A stretch of 64,000 nucleotides of DNA from Limnohabitans sp. 2KL-1 (GCF_003063435.1 NZ_NESL01000004.1:124001-188000), one strand, 5' to 3'; numbered from the stretch's first letter, positions 24,478-35,475 are shown. The notes: generated by a model not told the origin, from the sequence alone. Translations and numbers: made by a program.

Positions 24478-24948
24478 ATGCCAGACCACCCATCCGACAG
24501 CACATCTGACCGCACCGTTCGCCTGCATCGGGTGCTCAAAACCTCGCCCGAGAAGGTCTATCGCGCCTTTCTCGATGCCGATGCGATGGGTAAATGGCTG
24601 CCACCTTATGGTTTTACCTGCAAGGTCCACCACATGGAGCCGCGTGTGGGCGGCACGTTCCGCATGTCGTTTCACAATTTTTCGACGGGCAACGGCCATT
24701 CGTTTGGCGGAGAGTATCTTGAACGCGTTCCCCATGAACGCATTCGGTATACGGACAAGTTCGACGACCCGAATCTGCCGGGCGTGCTGGAAGTGACCAT
24801 CTCTCTCAAGCCTGTGCTTTGCGGAACGGAGGTCAGCATCACCCAAAGCGGCATTCCGGACGTGATTCCGTTGGAGATGTGTTACCTCGGTTGCCAAGAA
24901 TCCCTGGCCCAGCTGGCCAACTTGGTGGAGCCCGATATTCCGGGCTGA
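24478..24948 (+). CDS. SRPBCC/AHSA1-domain protein
   Basis: 156 residues of the START-like SRPBCC fold (activator of Hsp90 ATPase homologue 1 group): RVLKTSPEKVYRAFLDADAMGKWLPP, VGGTFRMSFHNF, LERVPHERIRYTD and GIPDVIPLEMCYLGCQESL. These stand-alone proteins are presumed to bind small hydrophobic ligands; no enzymatic role can be assigned. A caggag site precedes the ATG. It is a single-gene unit, divergent from hipBA 2. Confidence 0.85.
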   Translation: MPDHPSDSTSDRTVRLHRVLKTSPEKVYRAFLDADAMGKWLPPYGFTCKVHHMEPRVGGTFRMSFHNFSTGNGHSFGGEYLERVPHERIRYTDKFDDPNLPGVLEVTISLKPVLCGTEVSITQSGIPDVIPLEMCYLGCQESLAQLANLVEPDIPG

Positions 24949-25074
24949 TTTGGCCGTCTGGCCAGTTCGTTGCAGGACAAGGTCAGCCATGGTGAAAGGG
25001 TGCTGTTTGTAATCCCCTTTAACGCCACACAACGCCAAACAAAGCGGTTAGAGCCCAGCCCTTCAGGGTGAACA

Positions 25075-28000
25075 TCATTCAAGTAGGGCCACGTATTCAG
25101 GCCGTTTATTGGCCATAACTTTGAAACTGGCCAGCATGTGGGCCAGCTCGGATGGGGTGATGCCATAGGCCTTGGCCACCAGTTGGTCGTTTTCAGCGCG
25201 CAGGACGTCTTGGGCTTTGGCGGTCATTGGCACATCTTTCTTGTGCACATTGAACAAGGGGGCAAGTTCGCAGAAGTCGTTCCACACTTGCGGACTGGGA
25301 GCTGCCAACGTCAGCAACAACGCATTTTTAGCCAGCTGGGCGTAGGCAGGGTTGCTGCGAATTTCCTCGTCCGTGGGCTGGGGCATGGGCAGGCGATAGA
25401 GGTAGGTTTGGCTCACATTGATTTGAATCATTTGCCGCGCCAGCCAATCCATTGGCACACTGTTGAACCACGCCAATGCAAACAGCAGGCGAAGTGGTGA
25501 CACGGCTTGCACAATGACGTGACCTTCTGCATTGAGCGCATAGGTCTTGGGCGTGTTCAGAAACATCGAGTGTCCAGAGCCGCTGTTTTTCGGTAGCAAC
25601 GAAAAAATCAAAGTGCGCTCGTCTGTGTCACGCGCCACAGTTCTAAAGCCGATTCGCATGAATTCGCGGTCGTAGCGCACGGCATCAGAATGTTTCGCAA
25701 TTTCGGTTTTGGGCACGCCCAAATCTTGGGCCATGCGGTGTAGTTCTTTGCTGTGCATGCGTTTGTCAAAAGCGTCTGCGTTGAGCCAGTACTGCGGCGT
25801 ATCAAACACATGGCTGTATTGCCAAATCATCTTGCCTTCGTACAAGGGCAGTAGGCCCGTGGCGGCTTGTTCGACAAATAAATCTTTGTCGTCGGTCATG
25901 TGCAGCTCGCGCCTGAAATTCAGCCAGCTTTCAGACAAAGCTGGAAACGCGGCGTAGCACTTCTTCAAAATGGGCAAGTCGCTGCCATCGCGCAGTTCCA
26001 TCAGTGCGCAATGTTCTGGCGATAGCGCCTTGACCGTTGCCAGTGAATAAGGCACGTGGCGCTCAGGTCTGTCGAGCTCAGTTGGGTCGAGCACGTAAAA
26101 GGCTGTGTCAATCACCGCATCGGGTTGACCCGCTTCGGTGCTGGGGGGAGTGTTGACGATTTGCATCAAGGCAAATTTGTAGCGCGAGTCCACACCGGAA
26201 AAGAGACTGTTGCGGTTCTCAAAGCTGTAGAAAAACGGTATCTGGCAATGTCTGAAAATGTGTTTTCGAAGAATCGTTGAACCCTCCTCAAACATCAAAG
26301 CACTGGGCAGCACATAACTTAAATTTCCACCGTGCACCAGCAGCCCTAAGTTGCGCTCTACAAACAAACGGAACAAGTTGCCATCGCCAGCTCCTTTGTT
26401 GAGCGGTGAAGCAGCTGTGTAGTAATCGTCCGCCACTGCCATGTCACGTTGTGCTGCTTCGTAGGCCTCGGCAATGTGAGGGCTGAGCAGCAGGCGTTTT
26501 TGTACCGCTGCTTTTTCTGTGTTTTTAAGGCTGCGGTAGTTGCTGTGGTACTGCGGAAAAAAGTCGGTGTCGGCAAACTTGGTTTTGTCCCAAGGCGGGT
26601 TTCCCACAATGATGTCAAAGCCGCGTTTGCCACCGGCAAAGGCTTCGGGGAAGGCCACTTCAAAATGAAAGAAATGGTAGCGGGCCGCGTAGGCTTCGAC
26701 CTGTTTGAGCGCTGCGCTTTTTTTGGTGCTTTCGTCAAACAACTGGCTCAGGATGTTGGGGGTTTTCTTGAGTGCTTCCCACTCTTTGAATTTGCCTTCG
26801 GCTTGCATGGCGCGGCCTGTGCACACAAAGCTCAGCGCACGCGAGAGCAAGTTGAGTTTGGGGGCAATGTCGTTTTTCCACAGCGCTTTGGACTGCTCCA
26901 CCTCTTCGGCCGTGGTGTCGCGCATGGCGTCCAGCGATTGCATGACGCTACGCAAGTCGTCAAAGCGTGCGCCCAGGTTCTCCACAAACAAGTCGTCTTG
27001 GCTGGCTTCTGTGGCGTTGAAGTTGATAAAGTCTTGAACGCTGGCCCCCATGAGCGAGTTGCCGTGCTGCACATGGTGCTCGATGAACGACAGTGGCGTG
27101 CCAAAGATGAAGCTGTCCATCCACAACGACAGGCGGGCCAGTTCGACTGCGAACGGGTTCAAGTCCACACCAAAGATGCAGCGCTTGAGCAGCGCACGTT
27201 TCAAAATTTGGGCGTCTTCGGGCTCGTAGGCGAGGTTTAAGAATTTGAGCTGTTTGCTGATTTTGCTGCGCTCTTGGCTGACCAGTTCTTGCAGCACCGT
27301 GTCGGTGTCAAGGCGGGCAAGTGCCAAGTCGGTGAGGTGGCCCAGTGCTCAACCAAGAAGTGGCCACTGCCGCAGGCGTTGTCTAGGATGCGCAAGTCCA
27401 TGAAGGCGCGGCCATCGTTGTTGCCGTTGGTTTGGGCGGTTTGCAGGGCGCGATCAATGCTGGCTTTGACCAAGGGCTGTGACAGTACTGGCTCGGTGTA
27501 GTAACTGGCGGTGGTTTTGCGGGAGTTGTTGGCGCTCTTGAGAAACACCTCGCCTTTTTTGATATTGATTTCGCGCCAAGACTTGAAGCCTTTTTCTTTG
27601 CGAATGAGGGCTTGGTCGTAGGCGTCAAAGTAGGCTTCGAAGGTTTTGCCTTTGGTGGTGTTGCTTTCGTATTCGAGGTAGACGGCGTTTTCGGTCGCAC
27701 GTTCAAAACGAAATTCCAACAAACCTTCGTAGATGCGACCAAGATGGGTGACGCTCATGTTTTTGAAGTCACGCTTGGTGTCAAACAGGGTGTCGCCACG
27801 GTGCGTTTTGTAGAGCAGCTTTTCTAGCAGTTGGCGCAGGGTGGCGTTGTCAAATATTTTTGGGGTCAGCAGCAGCGGTGCACGCGTGGGGTCAAACAGG
27901 CCACCGTTGAAAAGGGGAATGTCAATGTCTTCAGCACCCTCGTCGAGCATTTCAAACAGTTGTTTGAGTGCGTAAACGCCATCGTGCAGCGCTTCGCGTT

Positions 28001-28954
28001 CAGCGGGCTGATGTCGCAGGCTTTGAAAGATTTGGGCCAAGCTGTAGCGTTGGTAGAACGGGTGGGCTTGCAGCAAGGCGGCATTTTTGTCTTCAAAGTA
28101 GACGACAAAGAGCAAGCGAAACAAGAGCACCACACTGTTTTCGTAAACGTGGCTCAAATTGGCTTTGGGGTTGGCCCTTGCGATGGCTTTGCCCATGATT
28201 TGGAACAGCGAATCCTCGCCTGCGTAGCCGTAAATCACCGCTTTGAGGTTTTCTTCGACTTCTAAGGTGAAGTCGGCTGAGGCGGCTATGGTTTGCGAGA
28301 TGGCGCTGGCTTGGCCCCCAGGCGTGGTCGGGGTGTAGGTGTCTTTGCCAAAGAAAAAGGCGAACAGGGCCAGCGCTTTATCTTGTTCAGGTCCGGCATC
28401 GAGCGCCACGATGGCTTCGAGGTCAAATTCGATGTAGGTTTTCTTGGCGGTGATTTTGTCTGTGTCGTAAACGCGCCAATGGCGTCCATTGGTCAAAAAA
28501 CCAAAGCGCACCCTCAATGTGCTGAGGTAGCCCTGCAGTTGGTGGTGCGGATTGTCTTTCGCGTCAGCTTTGCCGGTGTCGAGTTTTTTGTTCCAAGCCT
28601 TGGACTCGCAAATGGCGGTAATCAGCTTGTGATCTTTGTGCGTAATGAGTGCGGTTTCTTGCGCGGGGTCGACCGTTAAGCAGTAGTCAGGTTTGGCAAA
28701 TTTGCCTTGCACGGTGATGCCAACTTGGTAGCACTTGCCCCATCCGAGGTGCGTCAACAAAGGTGCGATGAATTTTTCTTCCAGCTGCGCTTCGTTGTAC
28801 ACCGCTAGCGTGGATGCAGCAAAGTGGCTCTGTAGCCATGTATGCAGACCATGGTGGGCGTGTGTTGAGACCAGTTGGGTGGCTTTTTGGGCAATAAACC
28901 ATCGTCAAGCAAGGTGTTATTGAGCCAGCTTTGGGAAAACAAGTCTTGTGTCAT
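25075..28954 (-). pseudogene. Type IIG-like restriction-methylation enzyme, broken by two single-base frameshifts
   Basis: The reading starts at ATG 28954 (MTQDLFSQSWLNNTLLDDG). It moves frame at an A5 tract (T5 at 28884-28888 on the plus strand), where one extra A would join LLPKK to ATQLV and then HTWLQSHFAAS and YNEAQLEEKFIAPLL. The N-terminal domain has KPDYCL and ICESKAW, a PD-(D/E)xK nuclease pattern. The methylase motif I NACGSGHFLVE comes just before a second shift near 27348, where one missing G on the minus strand would restore ALGHLTDLALARLD. The catalytic motif GNPPWDKTKF and a target-recognition C-terminus follow to 25075. All domains persist, so the decay is recent or the indels are sequencing errors. 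Confidence 0.85.
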
Positions 28955-29055
28955 GGGGCTAAAAATGGCGTTTCCTTAATGTAAAGCGAATTCACCTGAT
29001 CATTATTCGATTCAGCAGTGCGTGACACTCACTTTGACGCATGCACAATCGGGGG

Positions 29056-31926
29056 ATGAGTGAAAACACCCCCGGCACCGCCCCCGCCACGACACCCGAC
29101 AGCATCCCCGTCAAACCCAGCTTGCTGCTGGTCGACGGCTCCAGCTACCTGTACCGCGCCTTCCATGCTATGCCCGATCTGCGGGCCGTGCCCGGCGACC
29201 CGACGAGCGCGGCCACGGGTGCCATTCGCGGCATGATCAACATGATGGAGCGGCTGCGCAAGGATGTGCCCGCCGTTTATGCCGCTTGCGTGTTCGACGC
29301 CAAAGGCCCGACTTTCCGCGACGAGATGTACCCCGAGTACAAGGCCCACCGCAGCCCCATGCCCGACGATTTGCGCACGCAGATCGAGCCGATCCATGAG
29401 CTGGTGCGCCTGATGGGCTGGACCGTGCTGGACGTGCCGGGGGTGGAGGCCGATGACGTGATCGCCACGCTGGCCCACATCGCGGCCCAGCAGGGCGTTG
29501 AGGTGACGGTGTCGAGCGGCGACAAGGACCTGAGCCAGCTCGTCAACGAGCACATCACCATCATCGACACGATGAACGGCAAGGTGCGCGATGTGGCGGG
29601 CGTGACCGAAGAGTTTGGTGTGCCGCCGTCGCTGATGATCGACTACCAGACCCTGGTGGGCGACCCGGTGGACAACGTGCCTGGTGTGCATAAGGTAGGC
29701 CCGAAGACCGCTGCCAAGTGGCTGCTGGAATACGGCTCGCTCGACAAGCTGATGGAACACGCCCACGAGATCAAGGGCGTGGCGGGTGAGAACCTGCGCC
29801 AGGCGGTGGACTGGCTGCCCAAGGGCCGGGCGCTGGTGACCATGAAAACCGACTGCGACCTGAATGGTTGGGTGCCTGATCTGCCGTCGCTCGCCAGCTT
29901 GCACTTGCATGCGCCTGACAAAGACAAGCTGCTGAATTTTTACCAGACCTATGGTTTCAAAGGGCTGGTGCAATCGCTGGGTGGGGCCATGCCTGCGCCT
30001 GCGGCCAAGGCCAAAACCATCAAGCCCAAAGACACAGGCATGGGAGATTTGTTTGGCGAGGCTTCGGCCGACGAACCTGCGGCATTGCCTGAGTTGGACA
30101 GTGCCGCCAGCGCCGTGCAAGGCGACTTGAAATACGACACGGTGCTGGACTGGGCCGCTTTTGACACCTGGCTGGCCCGCATCGAGCAATCACCCCTCAC
30201 GGCCATCGACACCGAAACCACGTCTCTGGACGCCATGCGCGCTGAGATCGTGGGCATCTCGCTGAGCGTTACGCCGGGCGAGGCGGCCTACATCCCGCTG
30301 GCCCACAACGGCCCCGGTGCGCCCGAGCAGCTGCCGCTGGCCGATGTGCTGGCCAAGCTCAAGCCCTGGCTCGAAAACCCTGCCCGCCACAAGCTGGGTC
30401 AGAACATCAAATACGACCGCCATGTGTTTGCCAACCATGGCATCGAGGTGCAGGGCTACGCGCACGACACCATGCTGGAAAGCTATGTGCTCGAAGTGCA
30501 CAAGCCACACGGCCTGAGCAGTTTGGCCGAGCGGCATGTGGGCCGCCGGGGCGTGACTTACGAAGACCTGTGCGGCAAGGGCGCGCACCAGATCCCGTTT
30601 GCGCAGGTCGATGTGGACAAAGCCGCGCACTACTCCTGCGAAGACTCCGACCAGTGCCTGGACGTGCACTTGGCGCTGTGGCCGCAGATCGAGGCGCATG
30701 CAGGCCTGAAGTACGTTTACGACCTCGAAATCAAGACCAGCGAATCGCTGTACCGCATTGAGCGCAACGGCGTGCTGATCGACGCACCCACACTGGCCGC
30801 GCAAAGCCAGGCGCTGGGCGAGCGCATCGTGCAGCTCGAAACCGAGGCTTACGAGATCGCCGGCCAGCCTTTCAACCTGGCCAGCCCCAAGCAGCTGGGC
30901 GAGATCTTTTTTGACAAGCTGGGCCTGCCCGTCATCAAGAAAACCGCCACGGGCGCGCGCAGCACCGACGAAGAAGTGCTGGAAAAATTGGCGGAAGACT
31001 ACCCTCTGCCCGCCCGCATCCTGGAGCACCGCAGCCTGGCCAAGCTCAAAGGCACTTACACCGACAAGCTGGCGCAACTGGCTTTGCCGCGCACGGGCCG
31101 TGTGCACACGAATTACGCCCAAGCGGTGGCCGTCACCGGCCGTTTGTCGAGCAACGAGCCCAACTTGCAAAACATCCCGGTCCGCACCGCCGAAGGGCGC
31201 AAGGTGCGCGAGGCCTTTGTGGCCCCTGCAGGCTGCGTGATTGCCAGCGCCGACTACAGCCAGATTGAGCTGCGCATCATGGCGCACCTGAGCGACGATG
31301 CGGCATTGCTCAAAGCCTTTCATGAAGGTCTGGACGTGCACAAAGCCACTGCCGCTGAGGTGTTTGGCGCGACGCCCGACACGGTGAGCAGCGAGCAGCG
31401 CCGTTACGCCAAGACCATCAACTTCGGCCTGATCTACGGCATGAGTGCCTTCGGTCTGGCCAAGGCTTTGGGCATCGACAACACGGCGGCCAAGAACTAC
31501 ATCACCCGCTACTTTGAGCGCTTTGCGGGCGTTAAGCGTTACATGGACGACACCCGTCAGCAAGCCAAGGCCAAGGGTTATGTCGAGACCGTGTTTGGCC
31601 GCCGCCTGATGCTGCCCGAGATCAACAGCCCCAACGGCCCGCGCCGCGCAGGGGCCGAACGCGCCGCGATCAACGCGCCCATGCAGGGCACGGCGGCTGA
31701 CCTGATCAAGCTGAGCATGGTCGCGGTGCAAAAGGCGCTGGACGAACAAGGCAAGGCGACCAAAGTCATCATGCAGGTGCACGATGAATTGGTGTTTGAG
31801 GTGCCCGAATCAGAAGTCGAGTGGGTGCGCACCGAGGTGCCGCGCATCATGGCGGGCGTGGCCGATCTGAAGGTGCCGCTTTTGGCCGAGGTGGGCTTTG
31901 GACCGAACTGGGAGCAGGCGCACTGA
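29056..31926 (+). CDS. polA: DNA polymerase I
   Basis: 956 residues if started at ATG 29056 (MSENTPG); an ATG at 29041 is also open and neither has a textbook ribosome-binding site. Three modules: 5'-3' exonuclease (LLVDGSSYLYRAFHAMPDLR, VEADDVIATLA, GDKDLSQLV), 3'-5' exonuclease (TAIDTETTSLDAM, HKLGQNIKYDRHV) and the family A polymerase (ADYSQIELRIMAHLS, the O-helix RRYAKTINFGLIYGMSAFGL, MQVHDELVFEV). The proofreading Asp-x-Glu is retained. It is a complete core gene, beginning about 100 bases after the broken restriction gene. Confidence 0.96.
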   Translation: MSENTPGTAPATTPDSIPVKPSLLLVDGSSYLYRAFHAMPDLRAVPGDPTSAATGAIRGMINMMERLRKDVPAVYAACVFDAKGPTFRDEMYPEYKAHRSPMPDDLRTQIEPIHELVRLMGWTVLDVPGVEADDVIATLAHIAAQQGVEVTVSSGDKDLSQLVNEHITIIDTMNGKVRDVAGVTEEFGVPPSLMIDYQTLVGDPVDNVPGVHKVGPKTAAKWLLEYGSLDKLMEHAHEIKGVAGENLRQAVDWLPKGRALVTMKTDCDLNGWVPDLPSLASLHLHAPDKDKLLNFYQTYGFKGLVQSLGGAMPAPAAKAKTIKPKDTGMGDLFGEASADEPAALPELDSAASAVQGDLKYDTVLDWAAFDTWLARIEQSPLTAIDTETTSLDAMRAEIVGISLSVTPGEAAYIPLAHNGPGAPEQLPLADVLAKLKPWLENPARHKLGQNIKYDRHVFANHGIEVQGYAHDTMLESYVLEVHKPHGLSSLAERHVGRRGVTYEDLCGKGAHQIPFAQVDVDKAAHYSCEDSDQCLDVHLALWPQIEAHAGLKYVYDLEIKTSESLYRIERNGVLIDAPTLAAQSQALGERIVQLETEAYEIAGQPFNLASPKQLGEIFFDKLGLPVIKKTATGARSTDEEVLEKLAEDYPLPARILEHRSLAKLKGTYTDKLAQLALPRTGRVHTNYAQAVAVTGRLSSNEPNLQNIPVRTAEGRKVREAFVAPAGCVIASADYSQIELRIMAHLSDDAALLKAFHEGLDVHKATAAEVFGATPDTVSSEQRRYAKTINFGLIYGMSAFGLAKALGIDNTAAKNYITRYFERFAGVKRYMDDTRQQAKAKGYVETVFGRRLMLPEINSPNGPRRAGAERAAINAPMQGTAADLIKLSMVAVQKALDEQGKATKVIMQVHDELVFEVPESEVEWVRTEVPRIMAGVADLKVPLLAEVGFGPNWEQAH

Positions 31927-32116
31927 GTTGCCTTCTGTGGCCTTTCAATGGCGCTTTGCCGAACGGCGGGTGCTCAGCCTGCGCTGACGGCCAGCGTCAG
32001 CACACCGCAGTCCAAGCGCCTGCCTTGTCATGAGGCGGCTTCTTGGGTGGTTGCCTCTGAAAGCATGCCCTTCGTGAGCCCGTCCTGTGGGGCAAAAGCC
32101 AGTGTCTGCTTGGTAT

Positions 32117-32353
32117 TCAGTCGCCAATGCGCTCAAAGCGTGGCTGTACCTTTCCGTTGAACTCGGCCACATCCGCAAACATGGCCGCAGGCCGCACCCA
32201 GAGGCCTTGTTCGCCATAAAGTGCCTGGTACACCGTCATGGCTTGCAGGTCTTCGCTGTAGCGGGCGGTGCCCAATACACGGTACAGGCCACCTTTGTAA
32301 TGCTTGTACAGGCCTTTGGGCGTTTCGATCAGGGGTGAAAGGGGTTCGGACAT
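32117..32353 (-). CDS. DUF1653 protein
   Basis: 78 residues with the DUF1653 pattern: GLYKHYKGGLYRVLGTARYSED, then MTVYQALYGEQGLWVRP and MFADVAEFNGKVQPRFERI. It is a small SH3-like beta protein of unknown role, often next to unrelated core genes. It is a single-gene unit between polA and the rsmB-like gene, divergent from the latter. Confidence 0.85.
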   Translation of the reverse strand: MSEPLSPLIETPKGLYKHYKGGLYRVLGTARYSEDLQAMTVYQALYGEQGLWVRPAAMFADVAEFNGKVQPRFERIGD

Positions 32354-32433
32354 GGCGGTTGGTATGGCAGTTTGAAAAAAGGTCGATCAGGGGACATATC
32401 GGCGGCAAGGGCAGGGATGGGACAATACGGCTT

Positions 32434-33732
32434 ATGCATCCAAAAGCCCTTTTAGACGCCTGCTCCGATCTGGTCAGGCTGGTTCTCCAATTTGAACATC
32501 CCGCCGATGCTGTGGTTTCGCGTTATTTTCGCGAACACCGCGCATTGGGGCCTCGCGAACGCGCCACCCTGGCCGAAACCGCTTTTGCAGTTTTGCGCAA
32601 AAAATTACTGTTTGAGCAGCTGGCCCGATCGGGGTCAGGTGCCAAAGAGCGCAAGCTGGCAATTTTGGGCTTTTTTGGCCCCCGTGATTTTCTGGCGGCC
32701 GCGCTGAGCGATACCGAAAAGCAATGGCTGGCCGCTTGCGACGCCATTCCTGCCGATGCCTTGATGGCCCCGCACCGCCACAATCTGCCCGACTGGATGG
32801 CGCAAGCCTTGCAAGCGCAGCTGGGCGAAGACTTCTGGGCCTTGGCAGAGCATTTGCAGCAACCCGGCACGCTGGACCTGCGTGTGAACATGCTCAACGC
32901 CAAGCGCAGTGACATTCAAAAAGAGCTGGCCCAGGCCGGCATTGCCTCGCAGCCCACACCTTATTCCCCTTGGGGTTTGCGTCTGCAAGGCAAACCGGCT
33001 TTGCAAAAGACCGATGCCTTCACCCGCGGTGCCATCGAGGTGCAAGACGAGGGCTCGCAGTTGCTGGCCTTGCTGGTCGACGCGCACCGGGGTGAAATGG
33101 TGGTGGACTTTTGTGCCGGTGCAGGCGGCAAAACGCTGGCACTGGGCGCGGCCATGCGCAGCACCGGCCGTTTGTACGCATTTGACGTCTCGGGACACCG
33201 ACTGGACGCGCTGAAACCCCGCATGGCCCGCAGTGGCCTGTCCAATGTGCACCCGGCGGCCATTGCGCACGAGCGCGATGACCGCGTCAAGCGACTGGCC
33301 GGCAAGATCGATCGCGTGCTGGTCGATGCCCCTTGCTCGGGCCTGGGTACCTTGCGCCGCAACCCGGACTTGAAATGGCGCCAGAAGCCCCAAGCTGTGC
33401 AAGAGCTGACTGAAAAGCAGCAAGCCATCTTGCAAAGTGCTTCCCGCATGGTCAAGTCGGGCGGTCGTTTGGTGTATGCCACCTGCAGCGTGTTGCCAGA
33501 AGAAAACGAGCGGGTCGCGCAAGCTTTCAGTGCTGCAAATCCTGACTTTGTGCCGTTGAACGTGGCCCAAGAGCTCGACAGGCTCAAGGTGCCTCAAGCC
33601 GCCAGCCTTTGCTCACCGGCCCCATCGGGCGATGCCCACCCCGATGCCTCGCCTGCCGGTACGTTCCTCAGGCTGTGGCCTCATCGCCATGCTACAGACG
33701 GCTTTTTTGCCGCTGCATGGGTCAGAAAGTAA
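32434..33732 (+). CDS. RsmB-like RNA m5C methyltransferase
   Basis: 432 residues from ATG 32434; an upstream frame extending to 32221 is antisense to the DUF1653 gene and unconserved. SAM-dependent RNA cytosine-C5 methyltransferase of the RsmB/NOP2/SUN family. SAM site: VVDFCAGAGGKTLALG. Both cysteines of the mechanism are present: VDAPCSGLGTLRRNPDLKW (motif IV) and VYATCSVLPEEN (motif VI). The N-terminal region is NusB-like but short. The likely substrate is 16S rRNA (C967), by family only. Confidence 0.88.
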   Translation: MHPKALLDACSDLVRLVLQFEHPADAVVSRYFREHRALGPRERATLAETAFAVLRKKLLFEQLARSGSGAKERKLAILGFFGPRDFLAAALSDTEKQWLAACDAIPADALMAPHRHNLPDWMAQALQAQLGEDFWALAEHLQQPGTLDLRVNMLNAKRSDIQKELAQAGIASQPTPYSPWGLRLQGKPALQKTDAFTRGAIEVQDEGSQLLALLVDAHRGEMVVDFCAGAGGKTLALGAAMRSTGRLYAFDVSGHRLDALKPRMARSGLSNVHPAAIAHERDDRVKRLAGKIDRVLVDAPCSGLGTLRRNPDLKWRQKPQAVQELTEKQQAILQSASRMVKSGGRLVYATCSVLPEENERVAQAFSAANPDFVPLNVAQELDRLKVPQAASLCSPAPSGDAHPDASPAGTFLRLWPHRHATDGFFAAAWVRK

Positions 33733-33845
33733 ATCCTTTTTGACTCTTTGTTTGCCAATTCGGTCGAAATGGCTGTCCTTTTTGGGGCAGAAATCTTAAA
33801 ATCGAAGAATTGCCTGAATTCAGGCGCCAGTAGAAAGACAGACTC

Positions 33846-35057
33846 ATGTTGTTGCCTGATTGGGCTTTTTTAGATGCGTTGGTTCAATGGATGGGCCATG
33901 GCCTGTTCGATTTGTCTTGGTGGCAGATGGTGCTGATCACGTTGGCCCTGACCCACATCACCATTGCCAGTGTGACCATTTTCTTGCACCGCCATCAGGC
34001 GCACCGCGCCCTGGACTTGCATGCGATTCCTTCACATTTTTTCCGTTTCTGGCTTTGGCTGACCACCGGTCAGGTCACCAAGGAGTGGGCTGCCATTCAC
34101 CGCAAGCACCATGCCAAATGTGAACAAGCCGAAGACCCTCACAGCCCTCATGTTTACGGCATCAAGACGGTGCTGTTCACCGGGGCTGAGTTGTATCGCA
34201 AGGAATCCAAAAATCTGGAAACCATGAAGCGTTACGGCCATGGCACGCCCGACGACTGGATCGAGCGCAATCTCTACACCCGCTTTTCTTGGCAAGGTGT
34301 GGCCCTCATGCTCATCATTGATGTGGCCTTGTTTGGCTTCCTGGGCTTGACGGTTTGGGCGGTGCAAATGGCCTGGATCCCAATCACGGCGGCCGGCATC
34401 ATCAATGGTGCCGCCCACTACTGGGGTTACCGCAACTTCGAGGCGCACGACGCCAGCACCAATATTTCGCCTTGGGGCATCCTGATCGGTGGCGAAGAGT
34501 TGCACAACAACCACCACACTTACCCCACCTCGGCCAAGCTGTCGGTCAAGCCTTACGAATTTGACATTGGTTGGCTTTACATCCGGGTGCTTGAAACCTT
34601 GGGTTTGGCCACGGTTAAAAAGACAGCCCCTCGACTGGCCTACGGCGATATCCGTCCTGTGGCCGATGAGAAGACGCTGGAGGCCCTGATTGCCAACCGT
34701 TACGAAGTCATGGCCAATTACGCCCGTAACCTGCACAGCGTGTTGCAGCAAGAGGCGAGCAAGCTCAAGGTGGATGCCAGCGTCATACAGGCGGCCAACC
34801 GTTGGTTGCACCGTGATGTGGCCAAAGTGCCCGCAGACGCTTTGGCTCAGCTCAGTAAAGCCCGTGCTGCCAGCCCGGTGCTCGACAAGATGGTTCAGAT
34901 GCGTGAAGAACTCAGCCAGATCTGGCTGAACACCTCGCATTCCCGTGAGCAACTGGCGACCGATTTGCAAGCGTGGTGTCGTCGTGCCGAAGAAAGCGGT
35001 ATCGCCGCCTTGCGTGATTTCTCTGTGAAGTTGCGCGCAGTGCGTCAGATGGCCTGA
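33846..35057 (+). CDS. Membrane fatty acid desaturase (acyl-CoA delta-9 type)
   Basis: 403 residues. The three histidine clusters of the di-iron centre are visible: HRHQAHRALDLH, HRKHHAKCEQAEDPHSPHVYG and EELHNNHHTYPTSAK. Hydrophobic segments between them (MVLITLALTHITIASVTIFL and MLIIDVALFGFLGLTVW) give the usual four-helix membrane topology. It introduces a cis double bond into acyl chains for membrane fluidity. The ~110 C-terminal residues after VKKTAPRLAYGDIRPV are helical and typical of the proteobacterial subgroup. It is monocistronic. Confidence 0.92.
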   Translation: MLLPDWAFLDALVQWMGHGLFDLSWWQMVLITLALTHITIASVTIFLHRHQAHRALDLHAIPSHFFRFWLWLTTGQVTKEWAAIHRKHHAKCEQAEDPHSPHVYGIKTVLFTGAELYRKESKNLETMKRYGHGTPDDWIERNLYTRFSWQGVALMLIIDVALFGFLGLTVWAVQMAWIPITAAGIINGAAHYWGYRNFEAHDASTNISPWGILIGGEELHNNHHTYPTSAKLSVKPYEFDIGWLYIRVLETLGLATVKKTAPRLAYGDIRPVADEKTLEALIANRYEVMANYARNLHSVLQQEASKLKVDASVIQAANRWLHRDVAKVPADALAQLSKARAASPVLDKMVQMREELSQIWLNTSHSREQLATDLQAWCRRAEESGIAALRDFSVKLRAVRQMA

Positions 35058-35082
35058 TTTTCTTCGCACCCTTTCAACCAGC

Positions 35083-35108
35083 AGGGCCTTCGGGCCCTGT
35101 TTGTTTTG
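35083..35108 (+). terminator. Terminator of the desaturase gene
   Basis: CAGGGCC-TTCG-GGCCCTG, a 7-bp stem with a stable UUCG tetraloop, then TTTGTTTT, starting 26 bases after the stop. Confidence 0.85.
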
Positions 35109-35253
35109 GGGCTGGCGTGTTTTGTCAACAAGGGCAATGCATGTTTGTTGGGTCAACCCAGGCTGTGTGTTTCTGGTGTCGATGGGTCGAGGCGCGTTGA
35201 GGGCTAAAGCTGCGAGCTCTGCAAGAGCCAACCGAGGATGCCCAATTGGACGT

Positions 35254-35283
35254 AAAAAAACCCGCTGCATGCAGCGGGTTTTT
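35254..35283. terminator. Terminator of rpmB-rpmG (minus strand)
   Basis: Self-complementary AAAACCCGCTGC/GCAGCGGGTTTT hairpin with A and T tracts at both sides, 22 bases beyond the rpmG stop; it can stop transcripts from either side. Confidence 0.85.
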
Positions 35284-35304
35284 GCATTGAAGGCTCAGGC
35301 CGAA

Positions 35305-35475
35305 TTACTTCAGCTTGATTTCCTTGTATTCAACGTGCTTACGAGCTTTGGGGTCGAACTTCATGATCGACATTTTCTCGGGCATGGTTTTTTTGTTTTT
35401 GCTGGTCGTGTAGAAGTGACCAGTGCCAGCTGTGGATTCCAGCTTGATTTTTTCGCGTCCGCCTTTGGTTGCCAT
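35305..35475 (-). CDS. rpmG: 50S ribosomal protein L33
   Basis: 56 residues starting [20 protein letters not shown], with [15 protein letters not shown] and the C-terminal [14 protein letters not shown]. It lacks the CxxC zinc pairs, so it is the zinc-independent L33 form. An aggag site precedes the ATG. It is co-transcribed with rpmB, 26 bases upstream, as in most proteobacteria. Confidence 0.95.
   Translation of the reverse strand: MATKGGREKIKLESTAGTGHFYTTSKNKKTMPEKMSIMKFDPKARKHVEYKEIKLK

Noticed and set aside
29029..31782. Two long minus-strand frames (386 and 530 codons) over polA
   Set aside because: High-GC antisense shadows; His/Gln/Val-rich composition and no conserved motif.
32221..32433. 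N-terminal extension of the RsmB-like methyltransferase
   Set aside because: Lies antisense to the DUF1653 gene; the conserved protein starts at 32434.
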